A stretch of 11,003 nucleotides of DNA, taken from the NCBI GenBank assembly GCA_964245015.1, contig CAXTMA010000127.1, positions 1 through 11,003 on the forward strand, written 5' to 3'. A program made the translations under genes and the position numbers. The notes under the pieces were generated by a model. The model was not told the DNA's origin. It made no database searches and saw only the letters and a program-made list of their open reading frames with translations. This document shows, in pieces, positions 1-6,416 of this stretch (positions are counted from its first letter, which is position 1; each line of letters begins with the position of its first letter). This DNA is from RH-AL1 sp964245015 (GTDB taxonomy: Bacteria; Pseudomonadota; Alphaproteobacteria; Rhizobiales; Beijerinckiaceae).

Positions 1-302
1 CTGAGTCACAAACCGCTCAGATCACGCAACTTGTTCCCGGACGGACACTTACGCCGAACCCGGCTGCTCAGGACTGAGTGGTCTTCTCGCGAAAATAGAC
101 GAAAGTGATCGAAGCTCCTCCGTCCGGATTGGGTGAGGGGCGGTCCGACTGGTTCCGAACGTGACCCCTGATGTGGCGGACGTTCAAGCTGCAGCGGAAA
201 TAATCTGACCCGCGGCAATGCGGCGAAGTACGTCGCGAGCAAGCCGCGTGGCAGCTGTGCCACAGACTAGCACTGGCATCAGGCGCGGGGTACAGCCCCG
301 GC
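1..302. other. Left-edge stretch without a recognisable gene
   Basis: Short open frames exist on both strands, but none has protein-like composition, a ribosome binding site or a recognisable motif. The stretch ends at the start of the ParD-like gene, so the promoter of the ParD-like/kinase pair should lie here. I could not pick out convincing -35/-10 boxes. Confidence 0.4.
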
Positions 303-494
303 ATGTCGAAGCGCATTCCCATAAACGTGTCCATGACTGTCGAATTGGCGGCCTTCGTCGCCGGGGAGGTCGCGACGGGTCGCTACGGCAGCGCCAGTGA
401 AGTCGTGCGTGCCAGCCTGGGACTGCTGATGGAACAACGACCCCGGCGGGTACGCCCGGACTCGCAGCGGGTGGTCGACGGTCAGCATCCATGA
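303..494 (+). CDS. ParD-like ribbon-helix-helix protein (orphan antitoxin-type regulator)
   Basis: This 63-residue protein has the N-terminal pattern of ParD/CC2985-type antitoxins: a short beta-strand stretch (IPINVSMT, about 5-12), a helix (about 13-22), then GRYGSASEVVRASLGLL (26-42), the second helix that completes the DNA-binding ribbon-helix-helix. In the family the C-terminal tail wraps the ParE toxin and proteins are usually about 80-95 residues. Here the tail after residue 44 is short, Arg/Pro-rich and unlike the usual toxin-binding segment, so it may be truncated. No ParE-like ORF follows. Instead its stop overlaps the start of the hybrid kinase (ATGA at 491-494), which suggests translational coupling. 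Known for the family: DNA binding and autorepression. Inferred: a stand-alone DNA-binding regulator of the kinase transcript, or a decaying orphan. The family assignment is fairly sure, the role is not. Confidence 0.7.
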   Translation: MSKRIPINVSMTVELAAFVAGEVATGRYGSASEVVRASLGLLMEQRPRRVRPDSQRVVDGQHP

Positions 495-3400
495 GTGTCG
501 AAAGGTCCCAGCGGACGCAGGCGCAAGCCGCCCTGCCGGCACGCGCGATTGCGGGAGATCAATCCGCACTGATCCTGGCGAGCGTCGTCGACTACGCCAT
601 CATTGCAATGGATCTCGACGGACTCGTCACCTTCTGGAGCGAGGGTGCCCGTCGCGCCCTTGGCTGGACCGAGGCGGAGATGCTGGGCCGTCCCGCCAGC
701 ACCTTCTTCACCATGGACGACCGCCGCAACGGCGTTCCGCAGGCCGAGATGCAGAACGCCCTGACGCTGGGGCGCGGCAACGACGAGCGTTGGCACCTCC
801 GCAAGGATGGCACGTCGTTCTGGGCCAACGGAGAGATGATGCCGCTCCGCGACGAGGCCGGCTTGGTGCAAGGCTTCGTCAAAGTCCTGCGCGACCGCAC
901 CGAGCAGCGTCTCGCAGCGGAGAAGCAACGGGCTGATGCCGAGTTCCTGAACAGCATCCTCGCCGCGTCGGCCGACTGCATCAAGATCCTCGACCTGGAC
1001 GGCCGGCTCGAGTTCATGAGCGATGGTGGTCAGCGCCTGATGGAGGTCGGCGACTTCGACGCGATCAAGGGCTGCACCTGGACCGACTTCTGGCAGGGCC
1101 CGCTGAACGCCGATGCCAAGGCTGCCGTCGAGGCCGCCAGGGCCGGCGGCACCGGGCATTTCCGCGGCTTGAGCGACACGATGGCTGGCACGACCAAGCT
1201 GTGGGACGTCCAGGTCACCGCGATCCTCGACGTCGACGGACGGCCGTCGAAGCTGCTGTCCACCTCGCGCGACATCTCCGAACTTCGCGACGCGGATCAG
1301 GCGACCCTGAACGCCGAGGCGCACTGGCGTGGATTGTTCGAGAAGCTGCAGGAGGGCTTCGTCCTCGGTGAAGTCGTACGAGGGCGGGACGGCGGTGTTG
1401 CCGACTGGCGTTACCTCGACGTGAACCCGGCCTGGACGAGCATGGTGGGCATCGAGCCCGACCGAGCGGTCGGCCGCACGGTACGCGAGCTCATCCCCGA
1501 CATCGAGGAGAGTTGGATTGATGAGATGGCCGCCGTCGTCGACACCGGGCGGTCGGCGACGTTCACGCGCCGGGTCGGAGCACTCGGTCGTTGGTATGAA
1601 GGGCGAGCCTTTGCCCTGGAGCACGATCGTTTCGCAATTCTCTTCGTCGAGGTGACCGAACGGAAGCTCGCCGACGCCCGGCGCGACGCCCTGCTGACGC
1701 TCAACGATCGGCTCCGCGACACGACCGACTTAGCGGCTATCTCGTTCGTCGCGGCCTCGCTCATCGGCGAGGTGCTCGGTGCGGATCGTGTCGGCTACGG
1801 CACCGTCAGCGACGATGGCGACACGGTCGAGGTCGCTCGCGATTGGACGACAGCTGGCATCCCCTCCATTGCGGGCCGGCACCGCATGCGGGACTACGGT
1901 TCCTACATCGAGGATCTCCGTCGCGGCGAGATCGTGATCATCGCGAACGCTGAGCTTGATCCCCGCACCAGCGCCGACGCCGCAGCCCTTCGGGCCATCG
2001 GCGCACGGGCTTTGCTGAACCTTCCCGTTCTCGAACAGGGACGGCTGGTGGCGCTCCTGTTCGTCAATTGTGCGGAAGCACGCGCCTGGACCGAACTGGA
2101 CATTGATTTCGCCCGTAACATCGCGGAACGGACCCGCTCAGCCGTCGAGCGCATCCGCGCCGAGGCCAGCCGCCGCGACAGCGAGGAACAGTTCCGCGTC
2201 TTCGCCCAGGCCATGCCCAATCATGTCTGGGCAGTTCGCCCCAACGGACATTTCTACTGGTTCAACGACCAGGTCTACGAGTACGCCGGCGCCGAAGGCG
2301 GTTCCATGAACGGTGCCGAGGCCTGGGGACGGGTCGTCCACCCCGACGATCTTGCCGCCGCGGGCGCGGCCTGGGCGAATGCCGTGACGAACGGCGCGGT
2401 CTATGAGGCACAGTTCCGCATCCGTCGTCACGACGGCGTCTATCGCTGGTTCCTGGCCCGTGCCGAGCCGGTCTTCGGTCCTCATAGTCAGATCACCAGC
2501 TGGGTCGGAACCAACACGGACATCGACGACCAGCGGCGGCAGGCGGCCGAGCTGGCCCGGCTCAACGCGAGACTGGAAGAGGAAGTCGAGGCGCGCACCC
2601 GCGAGCGTGACCGCGTGTGGAGCACCACCAACGACCTGATGGGCACCGCAGGGCACGATGGCTACCTAAAATCGGTCAACCCGGCCTGGACCCGCATGCT
2701 TGGCTGGAGCGAGGGCGAGCTGTTGCGCAGGCCGTTCATCGAAATCGTCGACCCTGCCGACCACGAAGAAACGGGCGATGTCGTTCGCAGGCTCGCGGCC
2801 GGCGAGACCGTCGCCGACTTCCTCCATCACGTCGTGCACGCCGATGGCGGCCGGCGCGCGATCATGTGGAACGCCAGCCCGGACGGCGCTCTGTTCCACA
2901 TCGTAGGCCGCGACGTCACCGCGCTGCGGCGAACGGAAGAGGCGCTCCGCCAATCGCAGAAGATGGAGGCGGTCGGCCAGCTGACCGGCGGCTTGGCGCA
3001 CGATTTCAACAACCTGCTCACCGGAATTATCGGCAGCCTCGACCTGCTGTCGACGCGCATCGCACAGGGGCGCCTGGCCAACATCGATCGCTACACCGTC
3101 GCGGCACAGGGTGCGGCCAACCGCGCTGCCGCCCTGACGCACCGCCTTCTCGCCTTTTCGCGCCGGCAAACGCTCGCTCCTAAGCCGACCGACGTGAACC
3201 GCCTCGTCGCTGGCATGGAGGATCTTGTGCGCCGGACGATCGGGCCGGCGATCGAGCTTGAGACCGTCGCGTCCGGGGGGCTGTGGTCGACCCTCGTCGA
3301 CCCGCCGCAGTTGGAAAATGCGCTACTCAACCTGTGCATCAACGCCCGCGACGCCATGCCGGATGGCGGGCGGCTCACGGTCGAGACCGGTAACCGCTGG

Positions 3401-4090
3401 CTCGACGCCCGCGCCGCGCACGAGCGCGAGCTGCCGCCCGGCCAGTACGTGTCGCTCTGCGTATCCGACACCGGCACCGGCATGCCGCCCGACGTGGTCG
3501 CCAAGGCTTTCGACCCGTTCTTCACGACCAAGCCGATCGGTCAGGGCACCGGGCTTGGCCTGTCGATGATCTACGGCTTCGCGCGCCAGTCGGGCGGGCA
3601 AGTCCGCATCTATTCGGAACCGGGCGGCGGCACGATGGTATGCCTCTACCTGCCCCGACATATCGACGCGACCGAGGAGGTCGAGGCCGTACCCGAGCTG
3701 GCTGACGCGCCGCGCGCGATGGCTGGCGAGACCGTGCTGGTGGTGGACGACGAGCCGACCGTGCGCATGCTGGTGACGGAGATCCTGGAGGAGCTCGGTT
3801 ACGCGGCGATCGAAGCGGCGGACGGACCATCGGGTCTGAAGGTGCTGCAGTCGGACGTTCGCATCGACCTGCTGGTCACCGACGTCGGCCTGCCCGGCGG
3901 CATGAACGGACGGCAGGTAGCGGATGCGGCGCGGGTGGCACGGCCGGAGCTGAAGGTGCTGTTCATCACCGGCTACGCGGAGAACGCCGTGTTGAACCAC
4001 GGCCACCTCGACCCCGGCATGCACATCATGACCAAGCCGTTCGCGATGGAAGCGCTGGCCAGTCGCATCAAGGATTTGATTGTTGCTTGA
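491..4090 (+). CDS. Soluble hybrid sensor histidine kinase with multiple PAS domains, GAF and C-terminal receiver
   Basis: The protein has 1199 residues and no evident signal peptide or membrane helix, so it should sense cytoplasmic cues. Approximate order: PAS (28-145, ending RDRTEQR), PAS (150-265, ending SRDISELR), PAS-like (273-392), GAF (397-557), PAS_3-type (564-682, PNHVWAVRPNGHFYWFND), short coiled coil (683-712), PAS (708-814, GRDVTALRRTEEAL), HisKA (828-893), HATPase (935-1055), receiver (1082-1199). The H-box is GGLAHDFNNLLTG with phosphoacceptor His837. The N-box is NARDAM (Asn951), G1 is DTGTGMP (Asp993), the F-box is FDPFFTTK, and G2 is GTGLGLS. The receiver has acidic pair Asp1086/Asp1087, phosphoacceptor Asp1131 (VTDVGLPGG) and Lys1182. 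All phosphotransfer residues are present. The HDFNN box and the kinase-receiver end resemble CckA-like kinases. The receiver has no output domain, so a separate Hpt or response regulator is expected, but none is in the window. No LOV cysteine or bilin-binding cysteine was found, so ligands are unknown. The start codon overlaps the upstream ParD-like gene. Confidence 0.95.
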   Translation: MSVERSQRTQAQAALPARAIAGDQSALILASVVDYAIIAMDLDGLVTFWSEGARRALGWTEAEMLGRPASTFFTMDDRRNGVPQAEMQNALTLGRGNDERWHLRKDGTSFWANGEMMPLRDEAGLVQGFVKVLRDRTEQRLAAEKQRADAEFLNSILAASADCIKILDLDGRLEFMSDGGQRLMEVGDFDAIKGCTWTDFWQGPLNADAKAAVEAARAGGTGHFRGLSDTMAGTTKLWDVQVTAILDVDGRPSKLLSTSRDISELRDADQATLNAEAHWRGLFEKLQEGFVLGEVVRGRDGGVADWRYLDVNPAWTSMVGIEPDRAVGRTVRELIPDIEESWIDEMAAVVDTGRSATFTRRVGALGRWYEGRAFALEHDRFAILFVEVTERKLADARRDALLTLNDRLRDTTDLAAISFVAASLIGEVLGADRVGYGTVSDDGDTVEVARDWTTAGIPSIAGRHRMRDYGSYIEDLRRGEIVIIANAELDPRTSADAAALRAIGARALLNLPVLEQGRLVALLFVNCAEARAWTELDIDFARNIAERTRSAVERIRAEASRRDSEEQFRVFAQAMPNHVWAVRPNGHFYWFNDQVYEYAGAEGGSMNGAEAWGRVVHPDDLAAAGAAWANAVTNGAVYEAQFRIRRHDGVYRWFLARAEPVFGPHSQITSWVGTNTDIDDQRRQAAELARLNARLEEEVEARTRERDRVWSTTNDLMGTAGHDGYLKSVNPAWTRMLGWSEGELLRRPFIEIVDPADHEETGDVVRRLAAGETVADFLHHVVHADGGRRAIMWNASPDGALFHIVGRDVTALRRTEEALRQSQKMEAVGQLTGGLAHDFNNLLTGIIGSLDLLSTRIAQGRLANIDRYTVAAQGAANRAAALTHRLLAFSRRQTLAPKPTDVNRLVAGMEDLVRRTIGPAIELETVASGGLWSTLVDPPQLENALLNLCINARDAMPDGGRLTVETGNRWLDARAAHERELPPGQYVSLCVSDTGTGMPPDVVAKAFDPFFTTKPIGQGTGLGLSMIYGFARQSGGQVRIYSEPGGGTMVCLYLPRHIDATEEVEAVPELADAPRAMAGETVLVVDDEPTVRMLVTEILEELGYAAIEAADGPSGLKVLQSDVRIDLLVTDVGLPGGMNGRQVADAARVARPELKVLFITGYAENAVLNHGHLDPGMHIMTKPFAMEALASRIKDLIVA

Positions 4091-4313
4091 GAACGTCCCG
4101 GTCTACCGGACGATGATCGTGACCGGCACGCGAGGCAGCTGGTACGATGACGTGACGCTTCTCGCTCGACGTCCTGCTGGCCTGAATTTCGGGGCCGATC
4201 CTGGTACACGTGTCCTCGCGGTCGGCGGCCAGCTCCTCCTTGGGCGCGCGTGTCTCAGCCACTTTGGCGAAGTCGGATCCGAGCGCCTCGTCTTCGTCTG
4301 CCATCATGGCCAT
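4068..4313 (-). CDS. Possible small acidic hypothetical protein
   Basis: This 81-codon minus-strand frame starts MAMMADEDEALGSD and has G/C-rich third positions. It would converge on and overlap the last 23 bases of the kinase gene. It starts just after the end of the frameshifted small protein on the same strand, so the two could be cotranscribed. No strong ribosome binding site and no recognised domain are visible, and the C-terminal half looks less protein-like. It may be a chance frame. Confidence 0.3.
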   Translation of the reverse strand: MAMMADEDEALGSDFAKVAETRAPKEELAADREDTCTRIGPEIQASRTSSEKRHVIVPAASRAGHDHRPVDRDVLKQQSNP

Positions 4314-4319
4314 CGCTGA

Positions 4320-4540
4320 TCAGGGTGACCTTTCGAATCCCTCCAATTCGGCAAGCCGCAGCAAGGCCGCATCGTCCAGAACGCGCCCTTCCGGTCGGTG
4401 ACGTTGACGCTTTTCAAGCCGAACTGCCTGAGCGTGCTCAGTTTATCCAGCGCCTCTCTGGCGCTGCCAATGCCGACGGTCGTCGCGCCCTTGTCCGACT
4501 GTGCTCGCAGGAGGATGTTGGCGTAGCGATCTGATGTCAT
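4320..4540 (-). pseudogene. Small hypothetical protein, broken by a frameshift near its C-terminus
   Basis: From the ATG at 4540 the frame reads MTSDRYANILLRAQSDKG and then GIGSAREALDKLSTLRQFG, followed by LKSVNVTDRKG, the look of a compact strand-helix-strand protein. About residue 52 the frame turns into unlikely residues (Trp, Met, Cys rich). One base over, the frame reads LDDAALLRLAELEGFERSP and stops at 4320-4322, a natural acidic/hydrophobic helical end. This indicates a one-base deletion near 4380 in an about 72-residue protein. Read without the shift it would end at 4304. The conserved-looking core and the residual helix argue that this was a real gene. I recognise it only as resembling conserved hypothetical proteins of alphaproteobacteria, function unknown. 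A sequencing error could also explain the shift. Confidence 0.6.
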
Positions 4541-4638
4541 CGCGTCTTGCCGGCTCGAACGGCATCTGCATCATGCCTTCCAGAATGGCTCGACGCTCGT
4601 CAAGGAGCTCGGCCAGCAACGCTTCCACCCGAACCGCT
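4443..4638 (-). pseudogene. ORF remnant beginning at the edge of the palindromic element
   Basis: On the minus strand, directly after the RIME-like element, a frame reads VEALLAELLDERRAILEGMM followed by QMPFEPARRDD. This looks like a genuine helix, with G/C-rich third positions. It overlaps in another frame the start of the small protein at 4540 and then degenerates to the stop at 4443. It has no start codon of its own outside the repeat. It could be the 3' end of a gene interrupted by the repeat, the N-terminal region of the neighbouring small protein in a shifted frame, or chance. Confidence 0.3.
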
Positions 4639-4745
4639 TCTAGAGCACCGGACCCGAAATCGGATCCGGTTCGATGCTCTAAGTCGCTGTGCCGCATCGG
4701 ATTTGTCCGAAAACCGCTGCGCACTTTTCGGTCCGATGCTCTAGA
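4639..4745. repeat. RIME/Bru-RS-like double-palindrome intergenic element (107 bp)
   Basis: The element is bounded by a perfect 9-bp inverted repeat, TCTAGAGCA at 4639-4647 and TGCTCTAGA at 4737-4745. It contains two palindromes. The left one pairs 4641-4657 with 4665-4681 imperfectly. The right one pairs GCATCGGA (4694-4701) with TCCGATGC (4732-4739), with an inner arm CCGAAAA (4707-4713) and TTTTCGG (4725-4731). Size, two-palindrome layout and the minus-strand core GAGCATCGGACCGAAAAGTG match my knowledge of RIME1 of Rhizobium/Sinorhizobium and the Bru-RS repeats of Brucella, which are short non-coding intergenic repeats. Transcribed, it would fold into two hairpins and could act in mRNA stability or transcription attenuation of the minus-strand ORFs (inference). 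Confidence 0.85.
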
Positions 4746-4754
4746 CCGGGGTAG

Positions 4755-4844
4755 TCAGCCCTCCTGCTCTCGGCAAGGGTTACTCTCGGCCCTGGCAATC
4801 ATCCCACTGAGCAGGAAGTGTTCGACGTCGTCCTTGCCCAGCAT
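4755..4844 (-). CDS. 29-codon ORF coupled to the upstream 79-residue gene
   Basis: The frame reads MLGKDDVEHFLLSGMIARAE and ends EG before the stop at 4755-4757. Its ATG shares the A of the upstream stop (TGATG at 4842-4846), a classical termination-reinitiation arrangement. It stops about 10 bp before the RIME-like element, so it may be the head of a longer gene cut by that element. No known domain. It could be a true small protein, a truncated gene or a chance frame. Confidence 0.35.
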   Translation of the reverse strand: MLGKDDVEHFLLSGMIARAESNPCREQEG

Positions 4845-5083
4845 CACGGGTTCAGCGGCGCCTGACCCTGATCCGGCTCGCCGCGCTCGGCGGCGGTGTA
4901 GCCGCTCAAGAACGCCTCGAACTCAGCAACCGAATAGGTCACGCCGTCGCCGTCCGTGATCGAAACAGTTAAGCGTGCCCCGATCATCTCGCGGGCTCGC
5001 CTGAGCGCGTCGGCGCTGTCGGCCGCGCCGACCATCATGCTGCTCCGTTCGGTTTTGGCATTGACGAAGTAGCTCGCGGACAT
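4844..5083 (-). CDS. Small conserved-looking hypothetical protein (79 aa)
   Basis: The protein starts MSASYFVNAKTERSSMMVGA, has a central helix SADALRRAREMIGARL and continues VSITDGDGVTYSVAEFEAFL. Predicted layout is strand, helix, strand, turn, helix. The turn TDGDG followed by a helix parallels the TDRKG turn and helix of the frameshifted small protein at 4320-4540, so the two may be distant paralogues. No signal peptide or membrane segment. The ribosome binding site before the ATG is weak (GAGACGACCG). It lies head of a small minus-strand cluster, with a TGATG overlap to the next ORF. I do not recognise a family with certainty and assign no function. Confidence 0.6.
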   Translation of the reverse strand: MSASYFVNAKTERSSMMVGAADSADALRRAREMIGARLTVSITDGDGVTYSVAEFEAFLSGYTAAERGEPDQGQAPLNP

Positions 5084-5424
5084 CGGTCGTCTCGCAGGTC
5101 GATCGGCGTAGCCTGTCGCGCCGTAGGCTATCTTGTCAGTCTGACGCGTGGCAACCCGCGGAGCGCGCCGCCGTCCAACATCCGGGTCGTTCCTTGCCTT
5201 TCGATGCGTGCGAGCAATCCCAATTTGCTGCCGTGACAGTCGAGTTTTCGATGAAAACGGTTGATAGCTGCCAAAGTATTCATAACTGGTTTAGCAGTTA
5301 ATACGCTCCGAAACGGACAGGCAGCACTTGGCCTACGCCTTCGGTCGGCTCGGAAAGCACTTTTCAAGGCCGCTGATTGGTCCAACATAAGGGTCCCACA
5401 CATTCACCCATCGATAGCCACTCT
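5084..5424. other. Non-coding stretch, less GC-rich than its surroundings
   Basis: No open frame here has convincing coding character. The part from about 5215 to 5300 is visibly richer in A/T than the neighbouring genes, as often seen at promoters or island junctions. It holds the inverted repeat at 5283-5300 and leads into the tRNA-Leu-like remnant. It probably contains the promoter of the 79-residue minus-strand gene, but no clear boxes were identified. Confidence 0.4.
5283..5300. repeat. Perfect 6-bp inverted repeat
   Basis: TAACTG (5283-5288) and CAGTTA (5295-5300) are separated by GTTTAG. It lies in the A/T-richer stretch about 125 bp before the tRNA-like remnant. It could be an operator or an arm site for the nearby recombinase. 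Chance occurrence is possible. Confidence 0.35.
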
Positions 5425-5486
5425 GCGCTAGTAGGTATAGGTGCTTAGGCTTCATCGTGGAGGTTCGAATCCTTTCCTGGGCACCA
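5425..5486 (+). pseudogene. tRNA-Leu 3' remnant, probable attachment site
   Basis: The stretch ends in a tRNA-type 3' half: T-arm GGAGG-TTCGAAT-CCTTT (5459-5475), acceptor strand CCTGGGC (5476-5482), discriminator A and CCA (5484-5486). A preceding GGTG...CATC hairpin fits the long variable arm of class II tRNAs. The acceptor strand predicts a 5' end GCCCAGG, as in alphaproteobacterial tRNA-Leu starting GCCCAGGTGGCGGAATTGGT. No such 5' half is present. Upstream, GCGCTAG...AGGTA.TAGG looks like an anticodon arm with several bases, including part of the anticodon loop, deleted. It is therefore not functional. Tyrosine recombinases often use the tRNA 3' half as their attachment site and leave such copies at island ends. 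A recombinase remnant follows directly. Confidence 0.72.
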
Positions 5487-5567
5487 CGCAATCCTAGCGG
5501 ATTGTCAAGAAGTTTTTGTCAAAACAGGGGCTTACGCTGCGCCGCTCTCACCCAGCGGTCTCATCCG

Positions 5568-6175
5568 ATGATCCTCAGGATGCCCGGTCCGACTACCCGC
5601 CCGAGCGGCGTCTTCCAGCTCAACGTCCGCATGCCGGCAGACCTCGTGACGGTGGTGGCCGGGACCCGCTTCAGCCTGCCGGTCGGATCCGCGGCAGCCA
5701 CCGTGAAGGCGTCCGACAAGGTGATGCTGTCCCTGCGCACCAAGGATCGACGCGAAGCCAGGGCGCGGTACACCATCGCCACGCCGCTCTTCTCGCCCAC
5801 TTCGACGCTCTTCGCTGCAACCCCGCCGCGCCGGTTGCCAAAGTCGGAGCGCTTGTCGTGGCAGGGGCGGACGGCAGCGTCCCGCACTCCGGAACCAAGC
5901 TGACCCACAAGCAGGTGATCGCGCTCGCCGGCGACGTTTACCGCGAGTTCTTCGACGAGCGTGAGGACGAGTTCGACCTCAAGACCCTCGCCTCGGCCGA
6001 TGAAGCGCACGAGACGTCCGTGCGAGCGTGGATGACCGCCGATGGGGATGACGACGTCGAACTCCCGCGCGAGCAAGCCGAGTTCCTCGCCAAACTTCAG
6101 GAGCCGTACGGTCCGCAGATGCTCGCGTGGGAGCGTGGCGGGGATGTCGTCAGCCCCTACTGTGCGAGCCGATGA
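5568..6175 (+). pseudogene. Tyrosine site-specific recombinase (phage-type integrase), frameshifted and 3'-truncated
   Basis: From the ATG at 5568 the frame reads TRPSGVFQLNVRMPADLV and later VMLSLRTKDRREARARY, the N-terminal DNA-binding region typical of DUF6538/phage-integrase proteins of alphaproteobacteria. Near 5783 the coding signal moves to another frame (ALLAHFDALRCNP, then LTHKQVIALAGDVYREFFDE), consistent with loss of one base. That frame stops at 6173-6175. A third frame continues weakly with LEDLFGRHANRVCAKV to about 6237, which may be one more shifted fragment. The catalytic domain with the R, HxxR and Tyr residues is absent, so about half or more of the usual about 400-600 residues is missing and the protein is inactive. 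It starts about 80 bp after the tRNA-Leu-like remnant, in the same orientation, the classic integrase/att layout. Confidence 0.8.
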
Positions 6176-6336
6176 TCTACGAGCATGCATTGGAAGACCT
6201 CTTCGGCCGTCATGCGAACAGGGTCTGCGCCAAGGTAATTACCCACGGGGTTGTCCGCGATCGGCAGCGGCGCGGTTGCGACCCGACCTGATACGGGGTG
6301 CTTGCACATTGTAACGAGTGCTGATCCCGTGTCGGC

Positions 6337-6416
6337 ATGAGCCGTGGTGATCTGGAGCGCCTGAGCAAGGATGAACTGTTCGAACCGGTGCTGAAGCTGC
6401 AGCGCCCGGCCAAGAT
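6337..6416 (+). mobile_element. 5' fragment of an IS66-like transposase gene
   Basis: The frame starts MSRGDLERLSKDELFEPVLK and continues LQRPAK. From memory this matches the N-terminus of IS66-family/DUF6444-type transposases, which usually read LSKDELI-LVLRLQRP-KTSRTSSKPPS. The match ends exactly where IS5-type coding sequence begins in another frame (about 6411-6417). Upstream sequence from about 6295 may be the left end of the same element, but no terminal repeat could be verified. It is only a start-codon-bearing stub. Confidence 0.55.

Noticed and set aside
303..494. A complete ParDE toxin-antitoxin system
   Set aside because: No ParE-like frame was found on either side of the ParD-like gene.
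482..1624. Long open frame on the minus strand opposite the kinase
   Set aside because: It is a mirror of the G/C-biased kinase codons; the plus-strand frame holds all kinase motifs.
4095..4111. Hairpin CCGG-TCTA-CCGG just after the kinase stop as a terminator
   Set aside because: The stem is short and no T-run follows.
4080..4319. Plus-strand frame directly after the kinase
   Set aside because: No ribosome binding site, no motif and unlikely composition; the minus-strand frame is slightly better but also weak.
5457..5567. Extending the integrase upstream to an ATG at 5457
   Set aside because: That start lies inside the tRNA-Leu-like remnant and the added residues do not resemble integrases; the ATG at 5568 fits better.
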